The notes: generated from the letters alone by a model not told the origin. 64,000 nucleotides of DNA from Prorocentrum cordatum (GCA_963575745.1 CAUYUJ010001406.1:37599-101598), one strand, 5' to 3'; positions 41,945 through 50,895 are shown, counted from the first letter of the stretch. Numbers and translations: made by a program.

Positions 41945-44371
41945 ATGAACGACAGCGTCGGCACAGATAATGCCGCAGTGGCGGACAAGAAAGCCGCAGT
42001 GGCGGACGAGACAGCCGCAGTTCCAGGCGGAACGCAAGGGATCTTTCAGAGGGCCAACGCCTTGAGGTCTAGATTCAGGACAGGGGACAAGGTGCGCCTC
42101 CCTGTGCTCATGCTCGCCCCGCACACGGGCAACCGAGGCGGGCACTACCCTCAGCAGGAAAGGGTTCGGGAACTCGCTGTGAAAATCTTCCTGGCTGGAT
42201 TCACGCAAGCCGAAGCTGACCACGAAGGTGTCTGCGTTCAGATGTACCCAGCACAAGAGCTGGTGCTGAGAAAAAAGGAGGACCCGAAGTTCCAGACGTA
42301 CACAGAGTACAATCTGGAAAAAGCGACCGGCCACCTCGCTGCGTGCTTCGACCGCAGTTGCGGAACAGACGTTGCGTATGGGACGTGTTCGCACTCCCAC
42401 TTGTGCCTCGTGTTGCGGGCGTGCGCCCTGGGAGCCAAGTGGCCCATCCCCCAAGGCATGGAGTTCACGGAGGACGAGAGCGCGAGGCTGAAGCGCGTGC
42501 TCGATAAGGACGGCAATCTCGACATGGCCGCAGTGGCGGAACATGACCCTGTCGCTAAGAAACTCGTGCAGGGGGGTATGCTCATGGAAGTGCTTAGCTG
42601 GAAAATCATGGACGAGGAACCCACTGGTGCTTCGCTCATCAGCCAGTCCCTCAATAAAGGAGCCGATTTTGCGTTGCGAACGACTGAACTCACCGCGCTC
42701 CGTGTTCTGTGCAAGGCTGTTGACGCGGAGCTGCACGCCGCAGTTGCGGATCAGGTTGCCTTTGAAAAGGTCAAGCTCTCCGTCATGCACGAACTCGATC
42801 GAGTCGTTCAGGACCCAGACTTCATTGAGCTGTTCTCGTTCGTTGTTGGGCTCGGGAGCACGAAAGCGCAGTTCATCCCCTTGCTGCTCCAGTTCTGCGA
42901 GGTCTACGTGAACTCCAGGAGAAGGGCCCTTCGGCTCGGTGCCTTCGGGGCAGCCAGCGAGCTTCCCGACGAAGTGCCGTGGGTCAAGGTTGCCGTGGTG
43001 ATGCGATGCTACAGGAACGCGCCTGCGAGGAAGAGGGGCGTTGACACTCCTGTGTGGTGCCCTGACCCAGAACAATCGTGGAAGAAGAAGGAGTTCCGAG
43101 ACTTCCTCATCGACATGAACTCGGCTCTCCGTTTGTACTTGTTCACGCTGAGCAAGGCCATCGACGGCATGGGCCCTGAGAAGGCGATCGAGTTCAAGGC
43201 GAACCTGTGCATACTGACCGCAGACGGCTTCATGCAGTACCTGAAGGACACCCACGTCAAGGAACGAAGTATCCCAGGACATCGTCAGGCGCTCCTCCGC
43301 GCTTGCGCGGAGGCCACGGGGAAGGTGGAGCCGAAGTCCAATCGGGACGCCCTTGAGAAGGCCCTCGGCGAAGTGGGAGTCGGAGGCGGGAAGCCCGATT
43401 GGTTCGATTTCAACGCGTTGCCGCGCCCAGAACCGAATGAGCCCGCAGTGGCGGGGAAGACAAAGGCTTCCGCAGAGGGGCACGAGTTGATGCCGACGGT
43501 CATTTCCTTTGACCCCACGACGCAATTACCAACGAACCACCAGCGCAGCAGGGACACGACGGCCATTCCACGCGGATCCTTCCCTTTGCCAATCGCCGAA
43601 TGGAGGCGTTCAGCGGCAGCGAAGGAGCTGGGGCGGGAGCCTGCTTTGGTCAGCGCAGTGTTGCTGTGCCTTTGGGCGCGCCACATGTCCGCAGTTGCGG
43701 AAGCGCAAGTAGAGGTGTTGCAAGACGCTGACACAGAGAAACGCACCGTCAAGGCAACCGCTGCAAACGACGAAAAATGCATCGAGTTGTGGCCGTGCGT
43801 CCCAAAGGCATCCAAGGTGCACGCCGCAAGCACGCACCCCGAGAGGGTGGCCGTGCAAGTCTGGGTGAAAGGAGATCCAAATGGGGCCACGCCCACGACC
43901 TTCTACTTGCACCCCGAGTTCAAGCCGCCTGCGGACAAGACGCCCGCCGACGTGGCTGACCACGATGTGCGGTTGAGAGCATGGAAGTGGGATGCGCAAG
44001 AGACAATGCACGTCTTCTGGGCAGTCAACAGAGTCACGGAACAGGAGATCCAGCAGAGAAACAGCCGTAATGAAAGCGCAGTTGCGCGCATCAACATGGA
44101 GCTGGAGACGAAAGAATTGGCGGTGTGCGTGCCTGGGACAGGCGGGGTCGTGCTCGCCGTGAATGTCCCTGTGCTGGTGAATACCACGGCCGTGAAGAAA
44201 GGAGAAGAGCTCCTGTGGGAGGCGAGACCCAAAACCGCACCGAAGAAGAAGGCGGCCGAGGAGACGTGGAAGACGGACGCGGCCAAGAGGGCCAAAGGGA
44301 AGCCTTCGGGCCAGCCCGCGCCGAAGAAATCGAAGAAAGGGTTCGACGAAAGCGGGAAGATGTCGCTCTAA
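41945..44371 (+). CDS. Gene 3: 808-residue protein of unknown function
   Basis: The first in-frame ATG is at 41,945; an in-frame stop lies at 41,891 with no ATG between. The N-terminus carries two AAVAD units made by 12-bp palindromes. Residues ~25-500 are of normal complexity (starting GIFQRANALRSRFRTGDKVR, with LMLAPHTGNRGGHYPQQERV soon after), followed by a stretch rich in Pro/Asn/Thr and a C-terminal domain ending in a Lys-rich tail (PKKKAAEETWK ... PAPKKSKKGFDES) that could be a nuclear localisation or DNA-binding tail. No known domain is recognised. It is the third of six co-oriented genes; the gap to gene 2 is about 0.7 kb. It has no introns that I can see, as the frame stays open throughout. 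It could be an accessory protein of the element or a conserved dinoflagellate gene. Confidence 0.72.
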   Translation: MNDSVGTDNAAVADKKAAVADETAAVPGGTQGIFQRANALRSRFRTGDKVRLPVLMLAPHTGNRGGHYPQQERVRELAVKIFLAGFTQAEADHEGVCVQMYPAQELVLRKKEDPKFQTYTEYNLEKATGHLAACFDRSCGTDVAYGTCSHSHLCLVLRACALGAKWPIPQGMEFTEDESARLKRVLDKDGNLDMAAVAEHDPVAKKLVQGGMLMEVLSWKIMDEEPTGASLISQSLNKGADFALRTTELTALRVLCKAVDAELHAAVADQVAFEKVKLSVMHELDRVVQDPDFIELFSFVVGLGSTKAQFIPLLLQFCEVYVNSRRRALRLGAFGAASELPDEVPWVKVAVVMRCYRNAPARKRGVDTPVWCPDPEQSWKKKEFRDFLIDMNSALRLYLFTLSKAIDGMGPEKAIEFKANLCILTADGFMQYLKDTHVKERSIPGHRQALLRACAEATGKVEPKSNRDALEKALGEVGVGGGKPDWFDFNALPRPEPNEPAVAGKTKASAEGHELMPTVISFDPTTQLPTNHQRSRDTTAIPRGSFPLPIAEWRRSAAAKELGREPALVSAVLLCLWARHMSAVAEAQVEVLQDADTEKRTVKATAANDEKCIELWPCVPKASKVHAASTHPERVAVQVWVKGDPNGATPTTFYLHPEFKPPADKTPADVADHDVRLRAWKWDAQETMHVFWAVNRVTEQEIQQRNSRNESAVARINMELETKELAVCVPGTGGVVLAVNVPVLVNTTAVKKGEELLWEARPKTAPKKKAAEETWKTDAAKRAKGKPSGQPAPKKSKKGFDESGKMSL

Positions 44372-44539
44372 TTAAGAAGCCGCAGTGGCGGCAGTCAGGG
44401 CGGCTTGCTCGCGTGACCGCAGTTGCGGGCAACAGGCCGAAGGGGGGGGCGCACGCGTGACCGCTGTTGCGGAGCGCTCGTGTAGTTTGCAGTGTCACTG
44501 CTTCTGTTAGCTGATGCCGCAGTAGCGGACCGCTGACGA

Positions 44540-44700
44540 TCGAGCACGGAGGTTCGAAACGGACCTCCTCCCTCCCTTCTCCCTCTCCTCCCTCGCCCTT
44601 CCTCCACTTCCTCCCTCTCTCCTCCTCCTTTCTCCCCTTCCTCCCAAGTTGGAAGCCGAAACTACTCATTTCCTCACTCCCTCCCTCCCTCCCTGGAGGC
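44540..44700. repeat. Pyrimidine tract upstream of gene 4
   Basis: CTCCTCCCTCCCTTCTCCC-type sequence of about 130 bases, followed near 44,690 by CCCTCCCTCCCTCC. Confidence 0.8.
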
Positions 44701-44865
44701 CCTGGAGGGCCTCCGCCCTGGAGGGCCTGGAGGGCCCTGGAGGCCCTGGAGGGCCTCCCTGGAGGCCCTGGAGGCCCTGGAGGGCCTCCCTGGAGGCCCT
44801 GGAGGGCCTGGAGGGCCCTGGGCTGAGGGCGGAGGCCCTGGAGGGCCTCCGCCCTCAGAATGCTT
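44700..44865. repeat. GGAGGCCCT tandem repeat
   Basis: CCTGGAGGCCCTGGAGGGCC-type units, themselves near-palindromic, occupy the stretch before the double hairpin at 44,866; a few more units follow it at 44,940-45,010. Confidence 0.8.
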
Positions 44866-44946
44866 CAAAGCAGTGCCGCGGCACTGCTTTGAAGCACCCA
44901 GGTGCTTCAAAGCAGTGCCCCGGCACTGCTTTGAAGCATTCTGAGG
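44866..44946. repeat. Double hairpin related to the terminal repeats
   Basis: Two adjacent hairpins, each TGCTTCAAAGCAGTGCC around a CGCGG/CCCGG centre with its complement, are enclosed in a larger palindrome (CCCTCAGAA ... TTCTGAGGG). The cores match the inner part of the 103-bp terminal repeats, but the outer TAATCCGA...CGACGA part is missing. Confidence 0.8.
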
Positions 44947-45009
44947 GCGGAGGCCCTCCAGGGAGGCGCGAGGATCGCAGGGACCGAGGGAGGCCCTCCA
45001 GGGAGGCGT

Positions 45010-45031
45010 TCGTCTCGCCATCTGGCTCAAC
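45010..45031 (+). promoter_or_regulatory. Probable degenerate spliced-leader relict before gene 4
   Basis: TCGTCTCGCCATCTGGCTCA followed by AC matches the spliced leader in its GCCAT and TGGCTCAA parts, with two bases missing between them. It is about 70 bases upstream of the chosen ATG. Confidence 0.4.
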
Positions 45032-45101
45032 CGCGCGCGGCCCCACTGCCCGCACCTCCGCCTTGCCCGCAGTTGCGGCTGTGTCCAGCGCAGTAGCACA
45101 C

Positions 45102-46100
45102 ATGCCGACTTCGAGCGAATGGAGCCCTGTGTGCGTTGAGAAGGTCTTGTGCATCCGTGGAGGTTGGCTTGCGCAGACCACCCCCATCCCCGAAAAGGAT
45201 GTCAAGGTGCTCCACGCAGGGCCCCTCGGAGAGATAAGCTTCGTGCACGTGAACATGCAAAAGGCTTGGCTGCTCAAGGTGTGCGCCAAAGGTAAACCGA
45301 CCGCAGGGGCCTTGAAGGCCTCCAAGGCCTGGGACGCGCTGAAGAAAGAACTCGCGAAGCAGGGCGGCGCCGCAGTTGCGGACGAGGAGAGCGACGGCGA
45401 CGCGGGGGACGAAGCAGATGACCCCATGTCGGCCCTGGTCAGCTCCACGGACGCCACGAAGAAGCAGGCAGCGACCCCGACCAGCGCCAAGAAGCAGAAG
45501 ACTGGAACGCGTGCGGCGACTACTGGCCTGCCCAGGGGCGAGGCCGTGGAGTCGGCCATAGCCACTGTGCACTCCGTACAGATGCCCGCAAAGAGCCCCA
45601 TGAAGTTTCCGCACGACACGGCCGTTCGAAACGTGCGGGTGGCCAGCTTCAAGCGGAGGACGTTGTGGCTGGACGCTGCAGACCTTGGGTGGCTGATCGA
45701 CATGATCGTGGACGACGTGAGCCTCGGCGGTGTCCCCGACATCGACGACGGCGACAAGGACGAGGCCGCAGTGGCGGACAGGGACTGGGCAACGGCGGTT
45801 GACCCTGCCACCCCGCTGGCGAAGCAAAAGGAGGTCGACTCCCCCGTGGCGCAGGGGAGCGGCTCTGGCTTCACCGTCGTTTGGGACTTCAAGGGCGCTT
45901 GGGTCGCGACCATCACGCGAGAGTGTGCCAACAAGGGCAAAAGGATCGAGATGGATGTGAAGAAACTTACAAAGAAGAAGTGGCAGTCGGCGCAGTCGGT
46001 GAAGGGCTACGACTACGAGTGGGAGGGCATGACGCAGCACCAGCGCAAGCAAGCGGCTCTGGATTACCTCGAGCTCCAAATCCCCAGTCTGTTCGACTGA
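45102..46100 (+). CDS. Gene 4: 332-residue protein of unknown function
   Basis: I chose the ATG at 45,102 because the in-frame sequence upstream (open to about 44,649) reads through the GGAGGCCCT repeat and the double hairpin. The protein starts MPTSSEWSPVCVEKVLCIRG, has a globular ~90-residue N-terminal domain, an acidic and then Lys/Thr/Ala-rich linker (from DEESDGDAGDEADD to SAKKQKTGTRAATT) that contains palindrome-derived AAVAD, and a C-terminal domain containing FTVVWDFKGAWVATITREC and ending LELQIPSLFD. The linker has a possible nuclear localisation signal. No family is recognised. It lies between gene 3 and the transposase-like gene on the same strand. Confidence 0.7.
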   Translation: MPTSSEWSPVCVEKVLCIRGGWLAQTTPIPEKDVKVLHAGPLGEISFVHVNMQKAWLLKVCAKGKPTAGALKASKAWDALKKELAKQGGAAVADEESDGDAGDEADDPMSALVSSTDATKKQAATPTSAKKQKTGTRAATTGLPRGEAVESAIATVHSVQMPAKSPMKFPHDTAVRNVRVASFKRRTLWLDAADLGWLIDMIVDDVSLGGVPDIDDGDKDEAAVADRDWATAVDPATPLAKQKEVDSPVAQGSGSGFTVVWDFKGAWVATITRECANKGKRIEMDVKKLTKKKWQSAQSVKGYDYEWEGMTQHQRKQAALDYLELQIPSLFD

Positions 46101-46379
46101 GGCCCGAAGCCGTATGGGCCGCAGTTGCGGTGGGGCTACTGAGTGCCCGCAGTTGCGGGGTGGCTGGGTGCGCGTGAACACGCGGAGGGCGAGGCGGTGT
46201 GAGGAGGCAGGCGGAAGGTTTAGGGTGTTCCACGGGTGCACGCCTTAGTGCGCCAACTTGTGTGGGCGAGCGTTTTTCTTAGAGAAGCATGGAGTGAAGC
46301 ATCGAAACCCTGTGCGCGCGATGATTGGGGCTTCCGCGCGGGCGTTGTTGAAATGTACCTCCTTCTTCGCCCCTCCGCA

Positions 46380-46420
46380 TCGTCTTCAGTTGCTCCTCCC
46401 TCCTCCCCTCCCTCTTCCTA
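46380..46420 (+). promoter_or_regulatory. Pyrimidine tract with AG, possible trans-splice acceptor of gene 5
   Basis: TGCTCCTCCCTCCTCCCCTC continues to CTTCCTAG at 46,420. Dinoflagellate mRNAs are trans-spliced at an AG after such a tract. It is 55 bases upstream of the ATG. Confidence 0.45.
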
Positions 46421-46423
46421 GTT

Positions 46424-46441
46424 CTGTAGCCCGCAGCCGAG
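46424..46441 (+). promoter_or_regulatory. Possible degenerate spliced-leader relict before gene 5
   Basis: CTGTAGCC matches the start of the spliced leader at 7 of 8 bases and is followed by CGCAGCCGAG. The 3' half is poorly matched. Confidence 0.28.
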
Positions 46442-46475
46442 TGCCCGGCCCGAGTCGTTCGCCACGCGACCGCTC

Positions 46476-49400
46476 ATGGATGTTCCCGTGGGGCGGACAT
46501 GGTATGGCGAGGAGGACGGAACGCATTTCGAGGTGGAGTGGCTCCATTACGACAGCGGCTGCGCACCGAGGAAAACGAAGTATGGCACCACTGGGCTCGC
46601 CAACATCTTGAGCCGCAGTAGCGGCGTTCCGTGCCCCAAGAAGATAAAGGTGCACGCATGTGCGGATTTTCCGTGCCTAGCGAAGTGGCCCGCGTCGCAG
46701 TACGGCCTTGCTGAGCCGCCTCGCTTTCATTTGCGGCCGTCTGCTTGGCGACCGGGCGCGACGCCACCACCCGCAGTTGCGGCTCCAGGCGGCACCGCAG
46801 TTGCGGCTCCCTCGGCCCCTGCACACATAGCACCAGCAACACCAGCAGAACTCGCAGCTCCTGCGCAAGAAGGACACGCAGCTCCAGCACCAGAAGCACC
46901 CGCAGAACCCAAACCTCCAGCAGCCCCTGTGCCCGAAGCACCCGCAGCAGCAGTCCCTCCAGCTCCTCCAGCTCAAGTGCACGCAACACCAGACCCGCCT
47001 GCTGCGCAGGAGACCGCAATTGCGGTTGAAGCTCCTGAGGGAGTGGAAGCGGACAAAGACACACCACTTCCAGCACGCTTGCCACCAGCGCGGCCGCTGC
47101 CAGAGAACTGGTCGAAGACGCAGGTCGCATTCTTCCCGTGCCCAGACCCAAAGGCTGCAGCACGAGTTGCGGCGCCTGTTGGCGACGCCTTGCGGCCACG
47201 AGTCGCGGCGCCACCCCTGGCGCCAGAGAAAGGTGTACCTGTGGAAGACGCGCCAAAGATCCAGGCCGCAGTGGCGGCGACGGTGCCTGACCGCGTGATG
47301 GCTCTCCTGAGGCAGATTCTGTCCGAGAATTCCTACATAGGGTATTCAGCTTTCATGCTGTTTGCCTTGCGGTTCGGGCGTCAACCTTACGTGTGGGAAG
47401 GCGAGAACCGCAAGGACCTCCTTGACTTCTACATGCCTTGGGCAAAGGAGAAGTGCACTGAGCCATGCGCCGTCGACGGCGTGGCGTGCGTACTCGCCGC
47501 TGCTGAGGATCTGTTCGGGGAATGGACAACGGTGGAACTCAGGCCCGTGACTCCCGAGAACCCTCTCCATGAGGTGCGCCACTGGGTGGCCGCAGTTGCG
47601 GTGGGTGGCGTGTGCTCTGAGGGGGCGGACGCGTTGAACAGGTTCTACGGTCCTCTGGGACAATGGGTCCTAGGGACTGTTTGCGATGGAAACTGCGGCA
47701 TTGACCTTATGGCGATGATGTTGCAGAAACCGCAAAATGCCGAGACGCGCAAATGGCTTCGGGAGGAACTGTACGATTTCGGGGTGCGCCGCTGGGACGA
47801 ACCGTGGTTGCACGACATGCTCGTTGTCACGCAGGAACTAACCTTGGAGGAGGTGCGGGCGTACCGCAGTTGCGGGGCCAGCGGCCCTGCTGGACCCATG
47901 GTCCTGCACGACTCCGAGGGCGAGGGCGAACCAGCAGAGGCGCCGAGAGAGGCGAGCGCGCCACGCCCCGCTCTCATGGCGGCGTTAGAGTGGCAGACGG
48001 GCGTGCAGGACATGGGTATATTGCTTGCCATGGCTGAGGCTATGCCCGAGGCGTTGCAGGAGGAGCAGATCAGGGCGCACGCACTGGCCAGCGCACGCCC
48101 AAAACCCGAAGTTGCGGAACAGAAGCGGCGCGTGTGCCCGCACATGCTCAGAGACCGCGAACTGGTTTGCAAAGAACTGGAGGCGCACGCACGCAGTTGT
48201 GGTTGGATGGGCGAGGGCGTTCTGCCACGGAATTCAATCGCGTCTTTTTGCGAGCGGTTCACGTGGCCGAAGGGCATGGGGGTCGTCCAGCAGCGCCAGG
48301 CCGTCTCCAAGTGGTTTCAAAACTGGCGCACACAAGGTGGACATGGCACGGCGGGCGTGCATGGCCGACGCCGCGCGCGGGGCAACCAAGGGCGCCCGAA
48401 CAAGGCTCCATGGCTGGAAGCCGCTCTGTACGAGTGGTGGTCCCACATGAGGTACTCCGTGGACTGGAAGGCGGTGGCCAAGCGAACCGCAGTTGCGGAG
48501 GAGAGGCCCAAGATGTTGGCCAGGTTCTCCCAATCCCTGCTGGTTACGAAGGCGAAGCAACTCGTCGCGGACTACTGCGTGGAGACAATGAAGCGGGGAG
48601 GCAAACCGATGGTGCCGCAGTTGCGGCCTCGGTGGTGGGTGAAGTGGCGGCGCTCCTACGGCCTGAGCATGAAGAAGCCGAACCGCAAGTACAAGGTGCC
48701 AAAATGGTTGCTCCAATCTCGTTTTGAGACTATGATCTTGAACGTGGCCAGGGTCCGCGCAGCTGCAGAGGAGCTTCTGGGGTACGACCCGCACATCCTG
48801 AACTGGGACCAGTCGCCCTTTCACCACAACGAGTCGTCGTCGGCCTCGAAGCCGACCTTGGCTGTGAAGGGTGGCATTGTCCCGCTTGTCGAGGCGCATG
48901 ACGACAGCAGGGCTCGGTGGACAGCGAACCTGACGGTGTCGAGCGACGCGGAGGACATCCGCAGTTGCGGACCACCGCCGGCGGAGCTAATGTTCAAGGG
49001 GGGATCTGTCATCGCTGAGGGCTTGGCCGCACATGCCCGCAGTCGCGGCTATCCGTCTTGGGTGAGCACGGCGACGTCCGAGAAGGGGTCCTACCGCGCA
49101 GACGACGTTGTATCATTCTTGCAGCGGCACTTGCGGGCCTGGCCCGACGACCCGCAGTTGCGGGGAAAGTGGCGCATCCTCATGGCCGACGACCATTCCC
49201 CGCACAAAGCAGACGCTGTGCGGAGACTCGCCTGGCAGCGCGGCTACGTGCTGATCATTCACGGCGGGGGGGCGACCGCAGTTGCGCAGCCCGTGGACAC
49301 GGACTTGAACCAGCACGTGAAGCGCCGGTACATTGCCCTCGAGACCAAAGCGCTGGTGCAGCAAATGGCGTTGGGGAAGCACGTGCCGCAGTTGCGGCGT

Positions 49401-50591
49401 TCCGATTGCGCCGACTTGATGCTGTCAGTGTTGGAGAATGTGCAGTTGCACTTGGACGCCGCGAAAGGTTTCCTGAAAGTGGGAATTCGAGCGCCCTTCG
49501 ACAAGTCAGGAGATCTCGAGATTTGCCGAGAGGCGGCGGAACTCTGGGAAGCAGGGGGGCTGCGAGCAAAAGTGGACACCGCAGTCGCGGAGGTGAGGGA
49601 AGAATGCGAGCAGAAACGTTTGAAATGGTCCTACAATGACGTGCTGCGTCTCATACACGAATACGAGAAACACGACGCCACAGATTCCGTGTTGGAGAAG
49701 CTCGGCGACGAAGCGCTAGGCCAGGAGCCAGGCCACGAGGAGGGCGATGAGGAGGGCGGGGAGGAGGAGGAGGAGGAGGTGCACGAGGAGCACGAGGAGG
49801 ACGAAGAGCAAGAGGAGGCCTCGTGGGCCGAGGCTCTTGCGGAACAGTGCGATGCCGCAGTTGCGGCACCTGGGCCTCAAGGATCCTCGGTATCCATGGA
49901 CTGCGTGGTCGACGCAGAGGCGGCCGAGCAGGTGGCAGTGGCGACGTCCTTGGCAGAAACGCTCCGCGAGGCGGAAGATATGCTGCGCCAAGTGGGCATG
50001 GAGAAACTAGCGCAGGATTGCCGACAGCAACGACACAAACAAAAGAAGCGGTTGAGAGAGCTGGCGCGGGAGGACAACGAGGTCCTACGAGCGTTGACTG
50101 CCCAGCGAGACCACGAAGCCGCAGTGGTGGCGAAAAAGCGGCGCCTGGCTCTGGAAGCGAACGACAGGACGAAGGCGTTGCACGATCTCAAGAAGCAGAT
50201 TCGAGAGGCCGAGGCCGCCTTGAGGGCAAAGAAGGAGGCCGCAGTTGCGGTGGAAACGGCTTTGGCTAACAAACACGCCCTAGCGCAGTGGAATCCCGAG
50301 GAGTTCAAGATCAAGAAAAACAGGATGGCAGCTCTGGATCGCCTGGCTCGCGGAAAAGGCGTCCTCTCAGACGAGCAGAGGGGGGAGTGGGCATGGTTCA
50401 AGACGCATTGGGACGAGGAGATGTGCAAGCAGCACAAGGAGCAATGGCCGCTCACGTTTGCTGGGTGGCTGCAAAAAGTCGCGAACGACGCGGCGTCTGG
50501 GAACCGTTCGGCGCTGTCGCAGTTCGTGCATTCGGAAACAGTGAGAACCCTGGGAGGGCAAATGGCGCTGGTAATCCCAGCCCTAGCGTGA
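46476..50591 (+). CDS. Gene 5: pogo/Tigger-like DDE_1 transposase with large extra domains
   Basis: 1,371 residues from the first in-frame ATG. Order: a small N-terminal domain (1-90); an Ala/Pro-rich linker (90-260); a globular region with an OTU-like C-D-G-N-C-G motif (403-408), whose catalytic His I could not place; a CENP-B/HTH-like region around 600-760 (WFQNWRTQGG; RWWVKWRRSYGLSMKKPNRK); the DDE_1 catalytic core (ILNWDQSPFHHNE with D778; ILMADDHSPHK with D905/D906; IHGGGATAVAQPVDTDLNQ with D941), giving 34-35 residues between the second and third Asp as in pogo elements; an acidic run (about 1,088-1,115); and a long coiled coil (about 1,155-1,270). All three Asp are present, so activity is plausible. 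In Tc1/mariner/pogo elements this enzyme cuts at terminal inverted repeats and inserts at TA. Palindrome-derived codons occur in and near the catalytic core. The length is far above the ~500 residues usual for pogo transposases. Confidence 0.78.
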   Translation: MDVPVGRTWYGEEDGTHFEVEWLHYDSGCAPRKTKYGTTGLANILSRSSGVPCPKKIKVHACADFPCLAKWPASQYGLAEPPRFHLRPSAWRPGATPPPAVAAPGGTAVAAPSAPAHIAPATPAELAAPAQEGHAAPAPEAPAEPKPPAAPVPEAPAAAVPPAPPAQVHATPDPPAAQETAIAVEAPEGVEADKDTPLPARLPPARPLPENWSKTQVAFFPCPDPKAAARVAAPVGDALRPRVAAPPLAPEKGVPVEDAPKIQAAVAATVPDRVMALLRQILSENSYIGYSAFMLFALRFGRQPYVWEGENRKDLLDFYMPWAKEKCTEPCAVDGVACVLAAAEDLFGEWTTVELRPVTPENPLHEVRHWVAAVAVGGVCSEGADALNRFYGPLGQWVLGTVCDGNCGIDLMAMMLQKPQNAETRKWLREELYDFGVRRWDEPWLHDMLVVTQELTLEEVRAYRSCGASGPAGPMVLHDSEGEGEPAEAPREASAPRPALMAALEWQTGVQDMGILLAMAEAMPEALQEEQIRAHALASARPKPEVAEQKRRVCPHMLRDRELVCKELEAHARSCGWMGEGVLPRNSIASFCERFTWPKGMGVVQQRQAVSKWFQNWRTQGGHGTAGVHGRRRARGNQGRPNKAPWLEAALYEWWSHMRYSVDWKAVAKRTAVAEERPKMLARFSQSLLVTKAKQLVADYCVETMKRGGKPMVPQLRPRWWVKWRRSYGLSMKKPNRKYKVPKWLLQSRFETMILNVARVRAAAEELLGYDPHILNWDQSPFHHNESSSASKPTLAVKGGIVPLVEAHDDSRARWTANLTVSSDAEDIRSCGPPPAELMFKGGSVIAEGLAAHARSRGYPSWVSTATSEKGSYRADDVVSFLQRHLRAWPDDPQLRGKWRILMADDHSPHKADAVRRLAWQRGYVLIIHGGGATAVAQPVDTDLNQHVKRRYIALETKALVQQMALGKHVPQLRRSDCADLMLSVLENVQLHLDAAKGFLKVGIRAPFDKSGDLEICREAAELWEAGGLRAKVDTAVAEVREECEQKRLKWSYNDVLRLIHEYEKHDATDSVLEKLGDEALGQEPGHEEGDEEGGEEEEEEVHEEHEEDEEQEEASWAEALAEQCDAAVAAPGPQGSSVSMDCVVDAEAAEQVAVATSLAETLREAEDMLRQVGMEKLAQDCRQQRHKQKKRLRELAREDNEVLRALTAQRDHEAAVVAKKRRLALEANDRTKALHDLKKQIREAEAALRAKKEAAVAVETALANKHALAQWNPEEFKIKKNRMAALDRLARGKGVLSDEQRGEWAWFKTHWDEEMCKQHKEQWPLTFAGWLQKVANDAASGNRSALSQFVHSETVRTLGGQMALVIPALA

Positions 50592-50874
50592 TGCAGGCCG
50601 CAGTTGCGGACCCACAGGAAGTCCAGAGGGAAGTTGTTTTTCCAAGCGGCTCCCGCGCGGGCAGGAGATGAGGCAAAACCGCAGTTGCGGTCTTCCTGCT
50701 GCTGTGAAAATAATCCTTTCACAGTCCCTTGCAATCGTCGCCCTCCTTCTGCTTCTCCGCCAGTCCATTTGTTGTTCTTTCGGTTCCTTTGAGTCCTCGC
50801 CCTCCTTCTGCCACTCCTCGAATCCTCTTTGTCTCCTCCCTCCATCCGACCCCATGCCCATTCACGATCCATTT

Positions 50875-50895
50875 CCGTAGCCACCGTGGCTCGAG
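50875..50895 (+). promoter_or_regulatory. Relict spliced leader before gene 6
   Basis: CCGTAG followed by CCACCGTGGCTCGAG matches the dinoflagellate spliced leader at 17 of 21 positions. The internal TAG (50,878-50,880) could itself serve as a splice acceptor. It lies 23 bases upstream of the ATG at 50,919. A relict leader indicates that the gene passed through a trans-spliced mRNA. Confidence 0.5.

Noticed and set aside
44555-44580. tRNA B-box-like GGTTCGAAAC
   Set aside because: No matching A box, acceptor stem or anticodon arm could be drawn around it.
44649-45101. N-terminal extension of gene 4
   Set aside because: It would translate the GGAGGCCCT repeat, the double hairpin and the leader-like sequence; the ATG at 45,102 leads straight into ordinary sequence.
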